Shown: in pieces, positions 43,501-51,592 of the stretch
Numbering within the stretch: the stretch's first letter is position 1
Layout of the letters: the number at the start of each line of letters is the position of its first letter
From: Geomonas oryzae
Lineage (GTDB): Bacteria > Desulfobacterota > Desulfuromonadia > Geobacterales > Geobacteraceae
NCBI RefSeq assembly: GCF_004117875.1
Contig: NZ_RAHW01000002.1
Location: 62,001-126,000, forward strand
DNA length: 64,000 nt
Direction: 5' to 3'
The notes under the pieces: model-generated
The model's database searches: none
What the model saw: only the letters and a program-made list of their open reading frames with translations
What the model was told of the DNA's origin: nothing
Translations under genes and position numbers: made by a program

Positions 43501-46500
43501 CCGAGGCGCCACTTGCCGTGGCGCTCGTGGCACGCAGCGCCTCCGAACTGGCATCGCTTTGCCTGCAGGGGGAGCGTTTGCTTCAAGAAGACGCAGCTTA
43601 CGCCGACGCGGTGCTGCACCCGTCGCTGCGCGACCGGCTCTTCTTCAGCGCGGACCCGATGGGCGCCGCAGCGAAGATCGGCTTCGTCTATCCCGGTTCC
43701 GGGAACCATTTCATCGGCATGGGGATGGAGCTCTCGGCGCGCTGGCCTGAGATCTACCGGCGCCAGGACGCGGAAAACCTCTACCTGCGCGACCAGTTCC
43801 AGCCCGAGCATTTCTGGAACGGCGCTTCGCTGGAGAGCGTCAATGAAAACCACCTCGCCGTCATCTTCGGCCAGGTTGCGACCGGATGCGCCGTTACCGA
43901 CGTGGTGCAGCGCTTCGGTATCAACCCGAACGCGGTGATCAGCTACAGCCTGGGCGAATCGGCCGGTCTCTTCGGCACCCGGACCTGGACCGAGCGCGAC
44001 CTCATGCTCACCCGGATGAAGGCATCGACCCTCTTCACCCGTGACCTCGCCGGAGAATGCCGCGCCGCACGCAAGGCGTGGGGCGAGCCCGAAGGGAAGG
44101 AGATCAACTGGTGCATCGGCGTCGTCGACGCACCGGAGCGCGAGGTACGCCGCGCGCTGAAGAAGACCTCCCGCGTCTACCTTCTCATCGTGAACACGCC
44201 GGACGAGTGCGTCATCGGCGGCGACGTGAAGTGGGTGAAACACCTGGTCGCCATGCTGGACTGCCGTTTCTTCCCGCTGCAGGGAGTTACCACGGTCCAC
44301 TGCGAGGTGGCGCGCGAGGTCGCCAACGCCTACCGCGACCTGCACGTCTTCAACACCAACCCGCCCGCTGGGGTCACCTTCTACAGCGGCGCCGCCGGTA
44401 GTGCCTACCAGGTGAACCGCCGCAGCGCCGCCGAATCGATCCTTTCCCAGGCGGTCGAGGGGATCGACTACCCGAAGGTGATCGAAGCGGCCTACGCCGA
44501 AGGGGTGCGCTACTTCATCGAGATGGGGCCGGGCGCATCCTGCAGCCGCATGATCGGACGCATACTCGGGAACCGCCCCCACGTGGCCCGCTCCGTCTGC
44601 CAGCCCGGCACCGACGCCAACTCGGCACTTTTGAGGCTCCTGGCGCAGTTGACCGCCGAGAGGGTGCCGGTCGACCTGGAACCGCTCTTCGCCGCGACCG
44701 CGATATCGACCGTCCTGCCGTCCGCAGCGAAGAAAGGCCTGCGCTTCACCACCGGCGGAACCCCGTTCGCCCCGACCGCTCCGCAAACTGTGCGACCGGC
44801 GCAGCCGGAGCCGGCGCCTGCCGCCGCGCCGTCCAGAGCCGCGCTTGGTTCGAGTGCCGCGCCTGCCGCAAAAGAACCGGCTGCGGTTCACGCCTCGGGC
44901 ACGGCGACACAGATAAGGCAAGGCGCAGATGCGCCGGTACTTACCCGGCAAAATCCTGTTACGTCACATGTGTTTGCACAACCCGCACCTGCAGCGCCGA
45001 CCGCTTCACATGCGGCCCAGGCACCGGCAATGGAGTCGCAGATGAAGCAGCCGGAAGCTCAAGCAAGGCCCACCGCAGCGCCCCTTGAACCCGAAATCGG
45101 GCAGGTTACCGAACCGCTGCTGCGTCAGTTCGCCCAGACGCAGGACGCGAGCCGTCAGGCCCACGAGGCCTACCTGCGCATTGCCGACGATCTGAACCGT
45201 TCCATCGCGCAGACCCTCGCGCTGCAGATCTCGCTCCAGCAACAGATGCTCGCGGCGGGGATTCCGGTCGAAGAGGCGACACACGCAGCAGCGCCGGGCT
45301 CGCTGACGCAAGGACTCGCGGCTCAGCCGTCCGCCTCCCCTATCCCTGCACCCGCCCCCTACCCCGGCGCCCTCCCCGCACTGTACGATTACGACGCGTG
45401 CCTCGAGTTCGCGATAGGTTCCGCCGCCAAGATGCTCGGCCCGGAGTTCACCGAAATCGACAGCTACCCGACCAGGGTAAGGCTGCCGGACGTGCCGCTG
45501 CAGCTCGTGCACCGCATCGTCGCCCTCGAGGGGGAGCCGAAATCGATGACGCACGGCCGCGTGGTCACCCAGCACGACGTGCATCCCGGGGCCTGGTACC
45601 TGGACGGCGGCCGCATCCCGACCTGCATCGCCGTCGAAGCGGGCCAGGCGGACCTGTTCCTTTCCGGCTACCTCGGCATCGACTTCATCACCAAGGGACT
45701 CGCCGTCTACCGGCTCCTCGACGCCGTGGTGACCTTCCACCGCGAGCTTCCGGCTCCGGGCGAGACCATCAACTACGACATCCGCATCGAGCGCTTTTTC
45801 AGGCAGGGAGAGACCTACCTGTTCCGTTTCCACTTCGAGGCGACGGTGAACGGAGAGCCGCTTCTCTCCATGCGCAACGGCTGCGCCGGGTTCTTCTCCC
45901 AGGAGGAGCTCGACGCCGGCAAGGGGATCGTGCGCGGCGCGATCGACCTGCGCCCGCGCACCGGAAAGCTCCCGGCGGACTGGCGCTACCTGGTGCCGAT
46001 GCAGCCCGCTTCCTTCAGCGCGGCGCACCTCTCTGCCCTCAGGCGCGGCGACCTCGCCGGCTGCTTCGGCCCGCTCTTCGCCGGTCTGCCGATCAAGCGC
46101 CCGCTCACCATCCCGGGGGGACGCATGGAGCTCGTGCATCGCGTCACCGAGCTTTCCCCGGACGGCGGGCGCTGCGGGCTCGGCTTCATCAGGGCCGAGG
46201 CGGACATCCACCCGGACGACTGGTTCATCACCTGCCATTTCGTCGACGACCGCGTCATGCCCGGCACGCTCATGTACGAGTGCTGCATGCACACGCTGCG
46301 CATCTTCCTGCTCCGCCTCGGCTGGGTCGCCGAGTCCGACGGCGCCGCGTGGCAGCCGGTCCCCGGCGTGGCAAGCCAGCTCTGCTGCCGCGGACAGGTG
46401 CTCGAGACGACCAAGGTGGTCACCTACGAAGTGACGGTACGGGAACTCGGCTACCGCCCCGAGCCATACGCCATCGTTGACGCGCTCATGTACGCCGACG

Positions 46501-47720
46501 GCAAGCCGATCGTGGAGATCACCAACATGTCGGCCCGCCTGACCGGGACCGATCAGCAGACGCTGCAGCGTCTCTGGCAAGGTGCAGCTCCCGCCGCGGC
46601 GCTCCAGGCGGCCCAACCTGCGGCGGATTACGACCGCAAACCCGCGATTTACACCAAAGAGCAGATCCTCGCCTACAGTAACGGAAAGCCGTCCGAGGGG
46701 TTCGGCGACCGCTACAAGGTGTTCGACAGTGAGAGAAAGATCGCCCGTCTGCCGGGCCCTCCCTTCCAGTTCATGGACCGGGTCACCGCCGTCGCGGGCG
46801 AGCCGTGGGTGATGGCGCCGGGGGCCATGGCCGAGGCGCAGTACGACATACCGGTGGATGAGTGGTACTTCGCTGCAGACCGCCAGCCGCGCATGCCTTT
46901 CTGCGTGCTGCTCGAGGCCGCGCTGCAGCCCTGCGGCTGGCTCGCCGCCTACGTGGGCTCCGCGCTCATGAGCCCGACCGACATCTCCTTCAGGAACCTT
47001 GGCGGCACCGCGGTGCAGCACCGTCCGGTCACCCCGCAAAGCGGCACCCTGACCGCCACCGCGAAGCTCACCAAGGCGGCCACCTCGGGGGGCATGATCA
47101 TCCAGGAGTTCGACTTCTCGGTATCCGACCGCCAAGGCGTCATCTACGAGGGGGAGACCATGTTCGGGTTCTTCGCCAAGGAAGCGCTGGCGAACCAGGT
47201 CGGGATACGCGAAGCCGCACCGTACCAGCCCACCGCAGCCGAGGTGTCGCGCGGGCGTTCGCTCCCCTACCCCGAGTCCCATCCCTTCCCGGAGAAGTCG
47301 CTCCGCATGATCGACCGGATCGAGCTGTACGTGGCCGACGGCGGCCCCGCCGGGCTTGGCTACCTGAAGGGGACCAAGCGGGTGGTCGCCGAGGACTGGT
47401 ACTTCAAGGCGCATTTCTACGAAGACCCGGTCACGCCTGGGTCGCTGGGGCTCGAGTCGTTCCTGCAGCTCGTCAAGTTCGCCGCCGTGCAGCGCTGGGG
47501 ATGGCACCAGGGGGACACCCTCGCCGCCGTGGCTCTCGGGCACAAGCACCGCTGGCTTTACCGCGGCCAGGTGGTGCCGACCGACAAGGAAGTCACCGTG
47601 CTGGCCTGGATCACCGCCGTCGACGAAGAAAGGCGCATCCTGACCGCCGCCGGTTACCTCTACGTGGACGGCAGGGCCATCTACCAGATGGAGGATTTCA
47701 CCGTCCAAGTGACGGCTTAA
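40554..47720 (+). CDS. pfaC: PUFA synthase fused subunit: KS-CLF-AT-DH-DH (PfaB/PfaC functions)
   Basis: A 2388-residue megasynthase. First ketosynthase at ~6-460 with C193, H327 and H365 present. Second ketosynthase-like domain (~475-910) has SFTMSSEESSG where the active Cys should be, so position 663 is Glu and it should act as a chain-length factor. An acyltransferase with S1132 in SYSLGES is at ~1045-1380 (PfaB-like). After a Pro/Ala-rich linker come two FabA-like double-hotdog dehydratases, ~1610-2010 with H1895 in HFVDDRVMPG and ~2040-2388 with H2287 in HFYEDPVTPG. The same order occurs in myxobacterial Pfa3, which has in addition an acylglycerol-phosphate acyltransferase; that domain is absent here. 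The ATG follows the pfaA stop by two bases. Confidence 0.93.
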   Translation: MKQQSPSVAIVGLGGIFPDAPELTVFWENIRNGKSAAREVPQGRWAVSADTAFHPEAGKPDHVYSRRGCFIEAIPSVSELSGLQLDPKLADGLDPACHLLLNAGKRAFDSAVTAKLDRSRIGVIIGNLALPSESSAQLSRALLGRSFKEKLLGHAGSDPIPNPLNRYVAGLPAGLLASALGLGGGCCTLDAACASSLYAIKLACDELLAGRADAMLTGGLSRPDPLFTQMGFSQLRALSRRGICSPFDASGDGLVVGEGAGIFVLKRLDDAIAQGDRIYGVIRGIGLSNDVGGSLLAPMADGQLRAMRAAYVKAGWNPQDVDLIECHATGTPVGDATEVASLRELWGEVPGKPCVIGSVKSNIGHLLTAAGSAALTKVLLAMNEETLPPTANFSQAPETFRLEESPFRVLTQAKPWKRRADGVPRRAAVSAFGFGGINAHLLVEEWLPEAKAATAAPSKQVGAVAVVGLDARFGKWQDLTSFRTRVLGGDEGAKPSRPTDWWGADKCAWFDREKFKETPFTGYFLDEFSQGTDQFRIPPRELEEMLPQQLLMLQSAAAAMKDAGLDNSDNLRAGVFVGIALDLNSTNFAFRWSIAEKAREWAKGLGLELSDAELEAWIAELREESGPALTANRTMGALGSVVASRVAREFRCGGPSFTMSSEESSGLRALETAVRQLQSEEIDRAIVGAVDLAGDLRAVIAQHLNRPYSAFGSATPFDQSADGTVIGEGAATVVLKRLEDAERDGDRIYAVIEGIGAASGEVILPGADAYRHALERAYGEAGLTQQSVDFIEAHGSGYAGEDRMEAAALSAFFDEPGAVAKPRRLAVASVKGDIGHTGAASGLASLVRGCLALYQEIIPGARTGERPLDAVSGSGALFLPAGSRYWLRNRSEGARHAGVSVFGVDGSVSHVVLKGYEKVPERAAQERVAPLGAWDEFLFCLTGSDRQELSERLRQLREAAEAKPAPDLAVLSRKTCSDAKEGAEAPLAVALVARSASELASLCLQGERLLQEDAAYADAVLHPSLRDRLFFSADPMGAAAKIGFVYPGSGNHFIGMGMELSARWPEIYRRQDAENLYLRDQFQPEHFWNGASLESVNENHLAVIFGQVATGCAVTDVVQRFGINPNAVISYSLGESAGLFGTRTWTERDLMLTRMKASTLFTRDLAGECRAARKAWGEPEGKEINWCIGVVDAPEREVRRALKKTSRVYLLIVNTPDECVIGGDVKWVKHLVAMLDCRFFPLQGVTTVHCEVAREVANAYRDLHVFNTNPPAGVTFYSGAAGSAYQVNRRSAAESILSQAVEGIDYPKVIEAAYAEGVRYFIEMGPGASCSRMIGRILGNRPHVARSVCQPGTDANSALLRLLAQLTAERVPVDLEPLFAATAISTVLPSAAKKGLRFTTGGTPFAPTAPQTVRPAQPEPAPAAAPSRAALGSSAAPAAKEPAAVHASGTATQIRQGADAPVLTRQNPVTSHVFAQPAPAAPTASHAAQAPAMESQMKQPEAQARPTAAPLEPEIGQVTEPLLRQFAQTQDASRQAHEAYLRIADDLNRSIAQTLALQISLQQQMLAAGIPVEEATHAAAPGSLTQGLAAQPSASPIPAPAPYPGALPALYDYDACLEFAIGSAAKMLGPEFTEIDSYPTRVRLPDVPLQLVHRIVALEGEPKSMTHGRVVTQHDVHPGAWYLDGGRIPTCIAVEAGQADLFLSGYLGIDFITKGLAVYRLLDAVVTFHRELPAPGETINYDIRIERFFRQGETYLFRFHFEATVNGEPLLSMRNGCAGFFSQEELDAGKGIVRGAIDLRPRTGKLPADWRYLVPMQPASFSAAHLSALRRGDLAGCFGPLFAGLPIKRPLTIPGGRMELVHRVTELSPDGGRCGLGFIRAEADIHPDDWFITCHFVDDRVMPGTLMYECCMHTLRIFLLRLGWVAESDGAAWQPVPGVASQLCCRGQVLETTKVVTYEVTVRELGYRPEPYAIVDALMYADGKPIVEITNMSARLTGTDQQTLQRLWQGAAPAAALQAAQPAADYDRKPAIYTKEQILAYSNGKPSEGFGDRYKVFDSERKIARLPGPPFQFMDRVTAVAGEPWVMAPGAMAEAQYDIPVDEWYFAADRQPRMPFCVLLEAALQPCGWLAAYVGSALMSPTDISFRNLGGTAVQHRPVTPQSGTLTATAKLTKAATSGGMIIQEFDFSVSDRQGVIYEGETMFGFFAKEALANQVGIREAAPYQPTAAEVSRGRSLPYPESHPFPEKSLRMIDRIELYVADGGPAGLGYLKGTKRVVAEDWYFKAHFYEDPVTPGSLGLESFLQLVKFAAVQRWGWHQGDTLAAVALGHKHRWLYRGQVVPTDKEVTVLAWITAVDEERRILTAAGYLYVDGRAIYQMEDFTVQVTA

Positions 47721-47735
47721 CCTCCGTCCAACGCC

Positions 47736-47845
47736 CCCTCTCCCTCCGGGAGAGGGTCGGGGTGAGGGCGCTGCTGTCTGCAATTTGTCACTTCGTGGCA
47801 ACGCCCTCACCCGCCCTTCGGGCACCCTCTCCCGGGGGGAGAGGG
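47736..47845. repeat. GC-rich palindromic repeat, copy A
   Basis: A 110-base element with CCCTCTCCCTCCGGGAGAGGG at the left, GGTGAGGGCG and its inverse CGCCCTCACCC in the arms, and GGGAGAGGG at the right. It is nearly self-complementary apart from the central ~35 bases and matches copy B at 58244. It can form a long hairpin between the fused synthase and oleA. Confidence 0.9.
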
Positions 47846-48000
47846 TAGTGGGATCTCCAGTAGATAGAGATGGAGAGAAGAGGGTTCAGAGTTTTTTGCC
47901 TTTTACATGAATAAGTTTTTTCCTCCGCGCCCTCTGTGGACCTCAGAGTCCTCTGTGTTCCGCTTTTAAAGCTTTAAAGCAATTCAACTTAAGGTGATAG
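47846..48000. other. oleA upstream region with AT-rich palindrome
   Basis: After the repeat comes AT-rich sequence, a direct repeat CCTCTGTG (at 47931 and 47950), and the perfect 14-bp palindrome TTTAAAGCTTTAAA at 47965-47978, 22 bases before oleA. AAGGTG follows as the oleA ribosome site. A promoter or operator here is possible; I could not define -35/-10 boxes. Confidence 0.45.
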
Positions 48001-49044
48001 ATGAAGTATTCCAAGGTATATATCGAATCTTTCGGCTACGAGCTCGCGCCGGTCGTGGTCACTTCCGACGAACTGGAAGCGCGCCTCGAGCCGCTTTACA
48101 AGACGCTGCACTTCTCCCCCGGACAGCTCCAGGCGCTGACGGGGATCCGCGAACGCCGCTGGTGGGAGCCGGGCTTCCAGCTCTCCAAGGGGGCCATCGC
48201 GGCGGGCAAGAAGGCCCTTTCCGCTGCGGGGATCTCCGCCGGCGACCTCGGCGCCCTCCTCTACACCGGCGTCTGCCGCGAACGCTTCGAACCGGCCACC
48301 GCATGCCGCGTTGCCGCAGGCCTGGGCGTCTCCGGAAACGCCGCGGTCTTCGACCTCTCCAACGCCTGCCTCGGCGTCTTAAACGGCATCCTCGAGGTGG
48401 CGAACCGCATCGAACTCGGCCAGATCAGGGCGGGCCTCGTGGTCTCCTGCGAGAGCGCACGCGACATCAACGACATCATGATCAAGAAGATGCTCGAAGA
48501 CCGCAGCATGGAGAACTTCGCAAGTTCTCTCGCCACCCTCACCGGCGGCTCCGGCGCAGTGGCGGTACTCCTCACCGACGGCTCCTTCTCCAAATCCGGC
48601 CGCAGGAGGCTGCGCGGCGGCATCACCCATGCCGCACCGGAACACCACGCGCTCTGCCTCTGGGGCATCACCCCGGACGGCAAGGGTGGCTACGAGCAGT
48701 CCATGAGCACCGACGCGGTGAGCGTGATGAACTACGGCGTCGACCTCGGGCGCCGCACCTGGGATGAGTTCCTCCCCGAGGTGGGGTGGCGCGAGAGCGA
48801 CGTCGACCGCGTCGTCTGCCACCAGGTCGGGAGCGCACACCAAAGCGCCATCCTTAAGACGCTCGGCATTCCGCTGCACAAGGACTTCACCACTTACGAA
48901 TTCCTCGGCAACATGGGTACCGTCTCCCTGCCGCTCACCGCGGCCCTCGCCGACGAGCGCGACGTCCTCTCCGCAGGGGACCGGGTCGCCCTGCTCGGGA
49001 TCGGCAGCGGACTTAACTGCCTCATGCTGGGGGTCGACTGGTGA
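48001..49044 (+). CDS. oleA: OleA, head-to-head acyl-CoA condensing enzyme
   Basis: A 347-residue thiolase-superfamily enzyme that joins two acyl thioesters by non-decarboxylative Claisen condensation to a 2-alkyl-3-keto acid. The catalytic set lines up with Xanthomonas OleA: E97 (RERFEPAT), C123 (NACLGVLNG), H274 (CHQVGSAHQ) and N304 (LGNMGTV). It differs from FabH by the conserved Glu from the partner strand and the TGIRERRWWEPG N-terminal region. It follows the fused PUFA synthase by 280 bases and starts the oleABCD block. In Shewanella the substrates are polyunsaturated acyl chains from a Pfa synthase; the linkage here suggests the same. Confidence 0.93.
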   Translation: MKYSKVYIESFGYELAPVVVTSDELEARLEPLYKTLHFSPGQLQALTGIRERRWWEPGFQLSKGAIAAGKKALSAAGISAGDLGALLYTGVCRERFEPATACRVAAGLGVSGNAAVFDLSNACLGVLNGILEVANRIELGQIRAGLVVSCESARDINDIMIKKMLEDRSMENFASSLATLTGGSGAVAVLLTDGSFSKSGRRRLRGGITHAAPEHHALCLWGITPDGKGGYEQSMSTDAVSVMNYGVDLGRRTWDEFLPEVGWRESDVDRVVCHQVGSAHQSAILKTLGIPLHKDFTTYEFLGNMGTVSLPLTAALADERDVLSAGDRVALLGIGSGLNCLMLGVDW

Positions 49045-49925
49045 GAGACGAAGTAAAAAAGCACTACCCCTTCACCGGCCGCACCCTCGATCTCGACGGC
49101 CTCTCCTACCACTACCTCGACGAAGGTACCGGCGAGCCCGTGGTCATGGTGCACGGGAACCCCTCGTGGTCCTTCTACTACCGAAACCTCGTGCTCGCGC
49201 TCAGGGACCGCTACCGCTGCATCGTGCCCGACCACATCGGCTGCGGCTTCTCGGATAAGCCGGGCGACGACCGCTACGATTACACCCTCTCGCGCCGCAT
49301 CGACGACCTCGAGCGCCTGATCGACTCCCTTAACCTGGAGGGGAAGATCAACCTCGTGGTGCACGACTGGGGCGGGATGATCGGCATGGGTTACGCGAGC
49401 CGCCACCCGGAGCGCATCGGCCGCATCGTCATCCTCAACACGGCGGCCTTCCATCTCCCGAAGGAGAAGACCTTCCCGCTCGGGCTCAAGATCTGCCGTG
49501 ACACCCTGCTCGGGACCCTGCTCGTACGCGGCTTCAACGCCTTCAGCATCGGCGCCTCCATCGTCGGATGCAAGAAGAACCCGATGTCGAACGAGCTGAT
49601 GCAGGCGTACCGTGCGCCGTACGATTCCTGGGCAAACCGGATCGCGACGCTGCGCTTCGTGCAGGACATCCCGCTAGCGCCCGGCGACCGCAATTACGCG
49701 CTCGTGAGCGAGATCGCGGACGGACTGCACCGCTTCGCCGAGATCCCCATGGCGATCTTCTGGGGCGAGCTCGATTTCGTTTTCGACACCACCTTCCTTG
49801 CCGAGTGGAAGCGCCGCTTCCCGAAGGCCCAAGTGCAAAGCTACCCCGACGCCGGGCACTACATCCTCGAAGACATGAAGGACGAGGTGGTGCCGCAGAT
49901 CGCCGACTTCCTGAAACGCACCTGA
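49041..49925 (+). CDS. oleB: OleB, beta-lactone decarboxylase (alpha/beta hydrolase)
   Basis: A 294-residue hydrolase of the haloalkane dehalogenase-like subfamily. The nucleophile is D109 in VVHDWGG; the base is H273 in GHYILED; HGNPSWSFYYRN precedes as the oxyanion block. In the Ole pathway OleB turns the cis-beta-lactone into olefin and CO2. Start is a GTG overlapping the oleA stop (GTGA), so translation is coupled. OleB is fused to OleC in some bacteria but separate here. No signal peptide, so it is cytosolic. Confidence 0.92.
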   Translation: MRDEVKKHYPFTGRTLDLDGLSYHYLDEGTGEPVVMVHGNPSWSFYYRNLVLALRDRYRCIVPDHIGCGFSDKPGDDRYDYTLSRRIDDLERLIDSLNLEGKINLVVHDWGGMIGMGYASRHPERIGRIVILNTAAFHLPKEKTFPLGLKICRDTLLGTLLVRGFNAFSIGASIVGCKKNPMSNELMQAYRAPYDSWANRIATLRFVQDIPLAPGDRNYALVSEIADGLHRFAEIPMAIFWGELDFVFDTTFLAEWKRRFPKAQVQSYPDAGHYILEDMKDEVVPQIADFLKRT

Positions 49926-49942
49926 CCGGAGCACCTGAGACC

Positions 49943-51592
49943 ATGGCAGAGACCGAACTCGTCAACATAGCCGCGCACCTGCCGGAGATGGCCCGCCGCC
50001 AGCCCGACACCAGGGCGATCATCTTCCCGAAGGGGAAACGAAGCCTCTCCTTCTCGGAACTGAACCGGCTGAGCGACCGGATCGCGCGCGGTTTGCTCGA
50101 CAACAGCATCTGCCGCGGCGTGCGCACCGTGCTCATGGTGACGCCGAGCCCCGAGTTCTTCGCCCTCACCTTCGCCCTCTTCAAGGTGGGCGCGGTGCCG
50201 GTGCTCATCGATCCGGGCCTCGGAATCAAAAACCTCAAGCAGTGCTTCGCCGAGGCGCAACCGCACGCCTTCATCGGAATCCCGAAGGCGCACGTCGCCC
50301 GCAAGCTCTTCTCCTGGGGTAAGGAGACCATCCGCACCTGCGTCACCGTCGGCCCGCGCCTCTTCTGGGAGGGGACCACCCTCGCCGCCATCATCGCGAA
50401 CCAAAAGGACGATTCCCCCTTCACCCTGGCGCCGACCATGAAGGAGGACGTCGCCGCGATCCTCTTCACGAGCGGCAGCACCGGCGTCCCCAAGGGGGCC
50501 GTCTACAGCCACGGCAACTTCGCCGCCCAGGTGCAGGCGCTCAAACAGGTGTACGGCATCGAGCCGGGCGAGATCGACCTCCCCACCTTCCCCCTCTTCG
50601 CCCTCTTCGCCCCCGCGCTCGGCATGACCGCCGTTATCCCGGAGATGGATTTCACCCGCCCCGGTTCCGTCGATCCGAAGAAGATCGTCGGCCCCATCAA
50701 CGAGTACGGCGTGACCACCATGTTCGGCTCCCCGGCGCTCATCAACCGCGTCGGACGCTACGGCGTCGAGCACGGGGTAAAGCTGCCGACCCTGCGCCGC
50801 GCCATCTCGGCAGGCGCGCCGGTTCCCGCCTCGGTACTCGAGCGCTTCACCAGCATGCTGAACCCCGGCGTCCAGGTCTTCACCCCCTACGGCGCCACCG
50901 AGGCGCTCCCGGTCTGCTCCATCGGCAGCAGGGAGATCCTCGAGGAGACGCGCAAGATCACCGATGCCGGGGGCGGCGTCTGCGTGGGACGGCCGGTCGA
51001 TGGGATCCGCCTCGAGATCGTCCAGATCACCGACAACCCGATCTGCGGCTGGGATGACTCGCTGCGCGTGCCGGCCGGGAAGATCGGGGAGATCGTGGTG
51101 CAGGGCGAGCAGGTGACGCGCGGCTACTACAACCGCCCGGAATCGGACCACCTCTCGAAGATCGCCGACCCGGCGACCGATTCCTTCTTCCACCGCATGG
51201 GTGATCTCGGCGGGATGGACGAGGAGGGTCGCGTCTGGTTCTGCGGCCGCAAGTCGCACCGCGTCGAGACCGAGGCCGGTCCCTTCTACACCATCCCCTG
51301 CGAGGCGGTCTTCAACACCCACCCCGCCGTCTTCAGGAGCGCGCTCGTCGGCGTAGGCGAGCCCGGCAGCCAGCGACCGGTCATCTGCATCGAGCTCGAG
51401 AAAGGGGTTCAGGTCGACCAGGAGAAGGTGCGCAAGGAACTCGCGGCGCTCGCGCAGGAGCACATCCACACGAGCTCCATCGACACCTTCCTCTTCCATC
51501 CTTCCTTCCCGGTTGACATCAGGCACAACGCGAAGATCTTCCGCGAGAAGCTCGCGGTCTGGGCCGCGGAGAGCCTCAAATGCGCGCGCTAG
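49943..51592 (+). CDS. oleC: OleC, beta-lactone synthetase (AMP-forming ligase family)
   Basis: A 549-residue member of the adenylating superfamily. P-loop FTSGSTGVPKGA, core motif YGATEALPV, MGDLGGMDEEGRVWFCGRKSHRVE and the C-terminal hinge are present. OleC activates the 2-alkyl-3-hydroxy acid with ATP and closes it to a beta-lactone. The longer frame back to 49568 runs through oleB in another frame; the ATG at 49943 is the sensible start, 17 bases after oleB. At the 3' end it overlaps oleD by 13 bases, which supports co-translation. Confidence 0.92.
   Translation: MAETELVNIAAHLPEMARRQPDTRAIIFPKGKRSLSFSELNRLSDRIARGLLDNSICRGVRTVLMVTPSPEFFALTFALFKVGAVPVLIDPGLGIKNLKQCFAEAQPHAFIGIPKAHVARKLFSWGKETIRTCVTVGPRLFWEGTTLAAIIANQKDDSPFTLAPTMKEDVAAILFTSGSTGVPKGAVYSHGNFAAQVQALKQVYGIEPGEIDLPTFPLFALFAPALGMTAVIPEMDFTRPGSVDPKKIVGPINEYGVTTMFGSPALINRVGRYGVEHGVKLPTLRRAISAGAPVPASVLERFTSMLNPGVQVFTPYGATEALPVCSIGSREILEETRKITDAGGGVCVGRPVDGIRLEIVQITDNPICGWDDSLRVPAGKIGEIVVQGEQVTRGYYNRPESDHLSKIADPATDSFFHRMGDLGGMDEEGRVWFCGRKSHRVETEAGPFYTIPCEAVFNTHPAVFRSALVGVGEPGSQRPVICIELEKGVQVDQEKVRKELAALAQEHIHTSSIDTFLFHPSFPVDIRHNAKIFREKLAVWAAESLKCAR

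Noticed and set aside
45006-47825. 939-codon minus-strand frame opposite the dehydratase region
   Set aside because: Antisense shadow, starting inside the palindromic repeat.
47994-48767. 257-codon frame overlapping oleA
   Set aside because: Out-of-frame shadow of oleA, Arg-rich.
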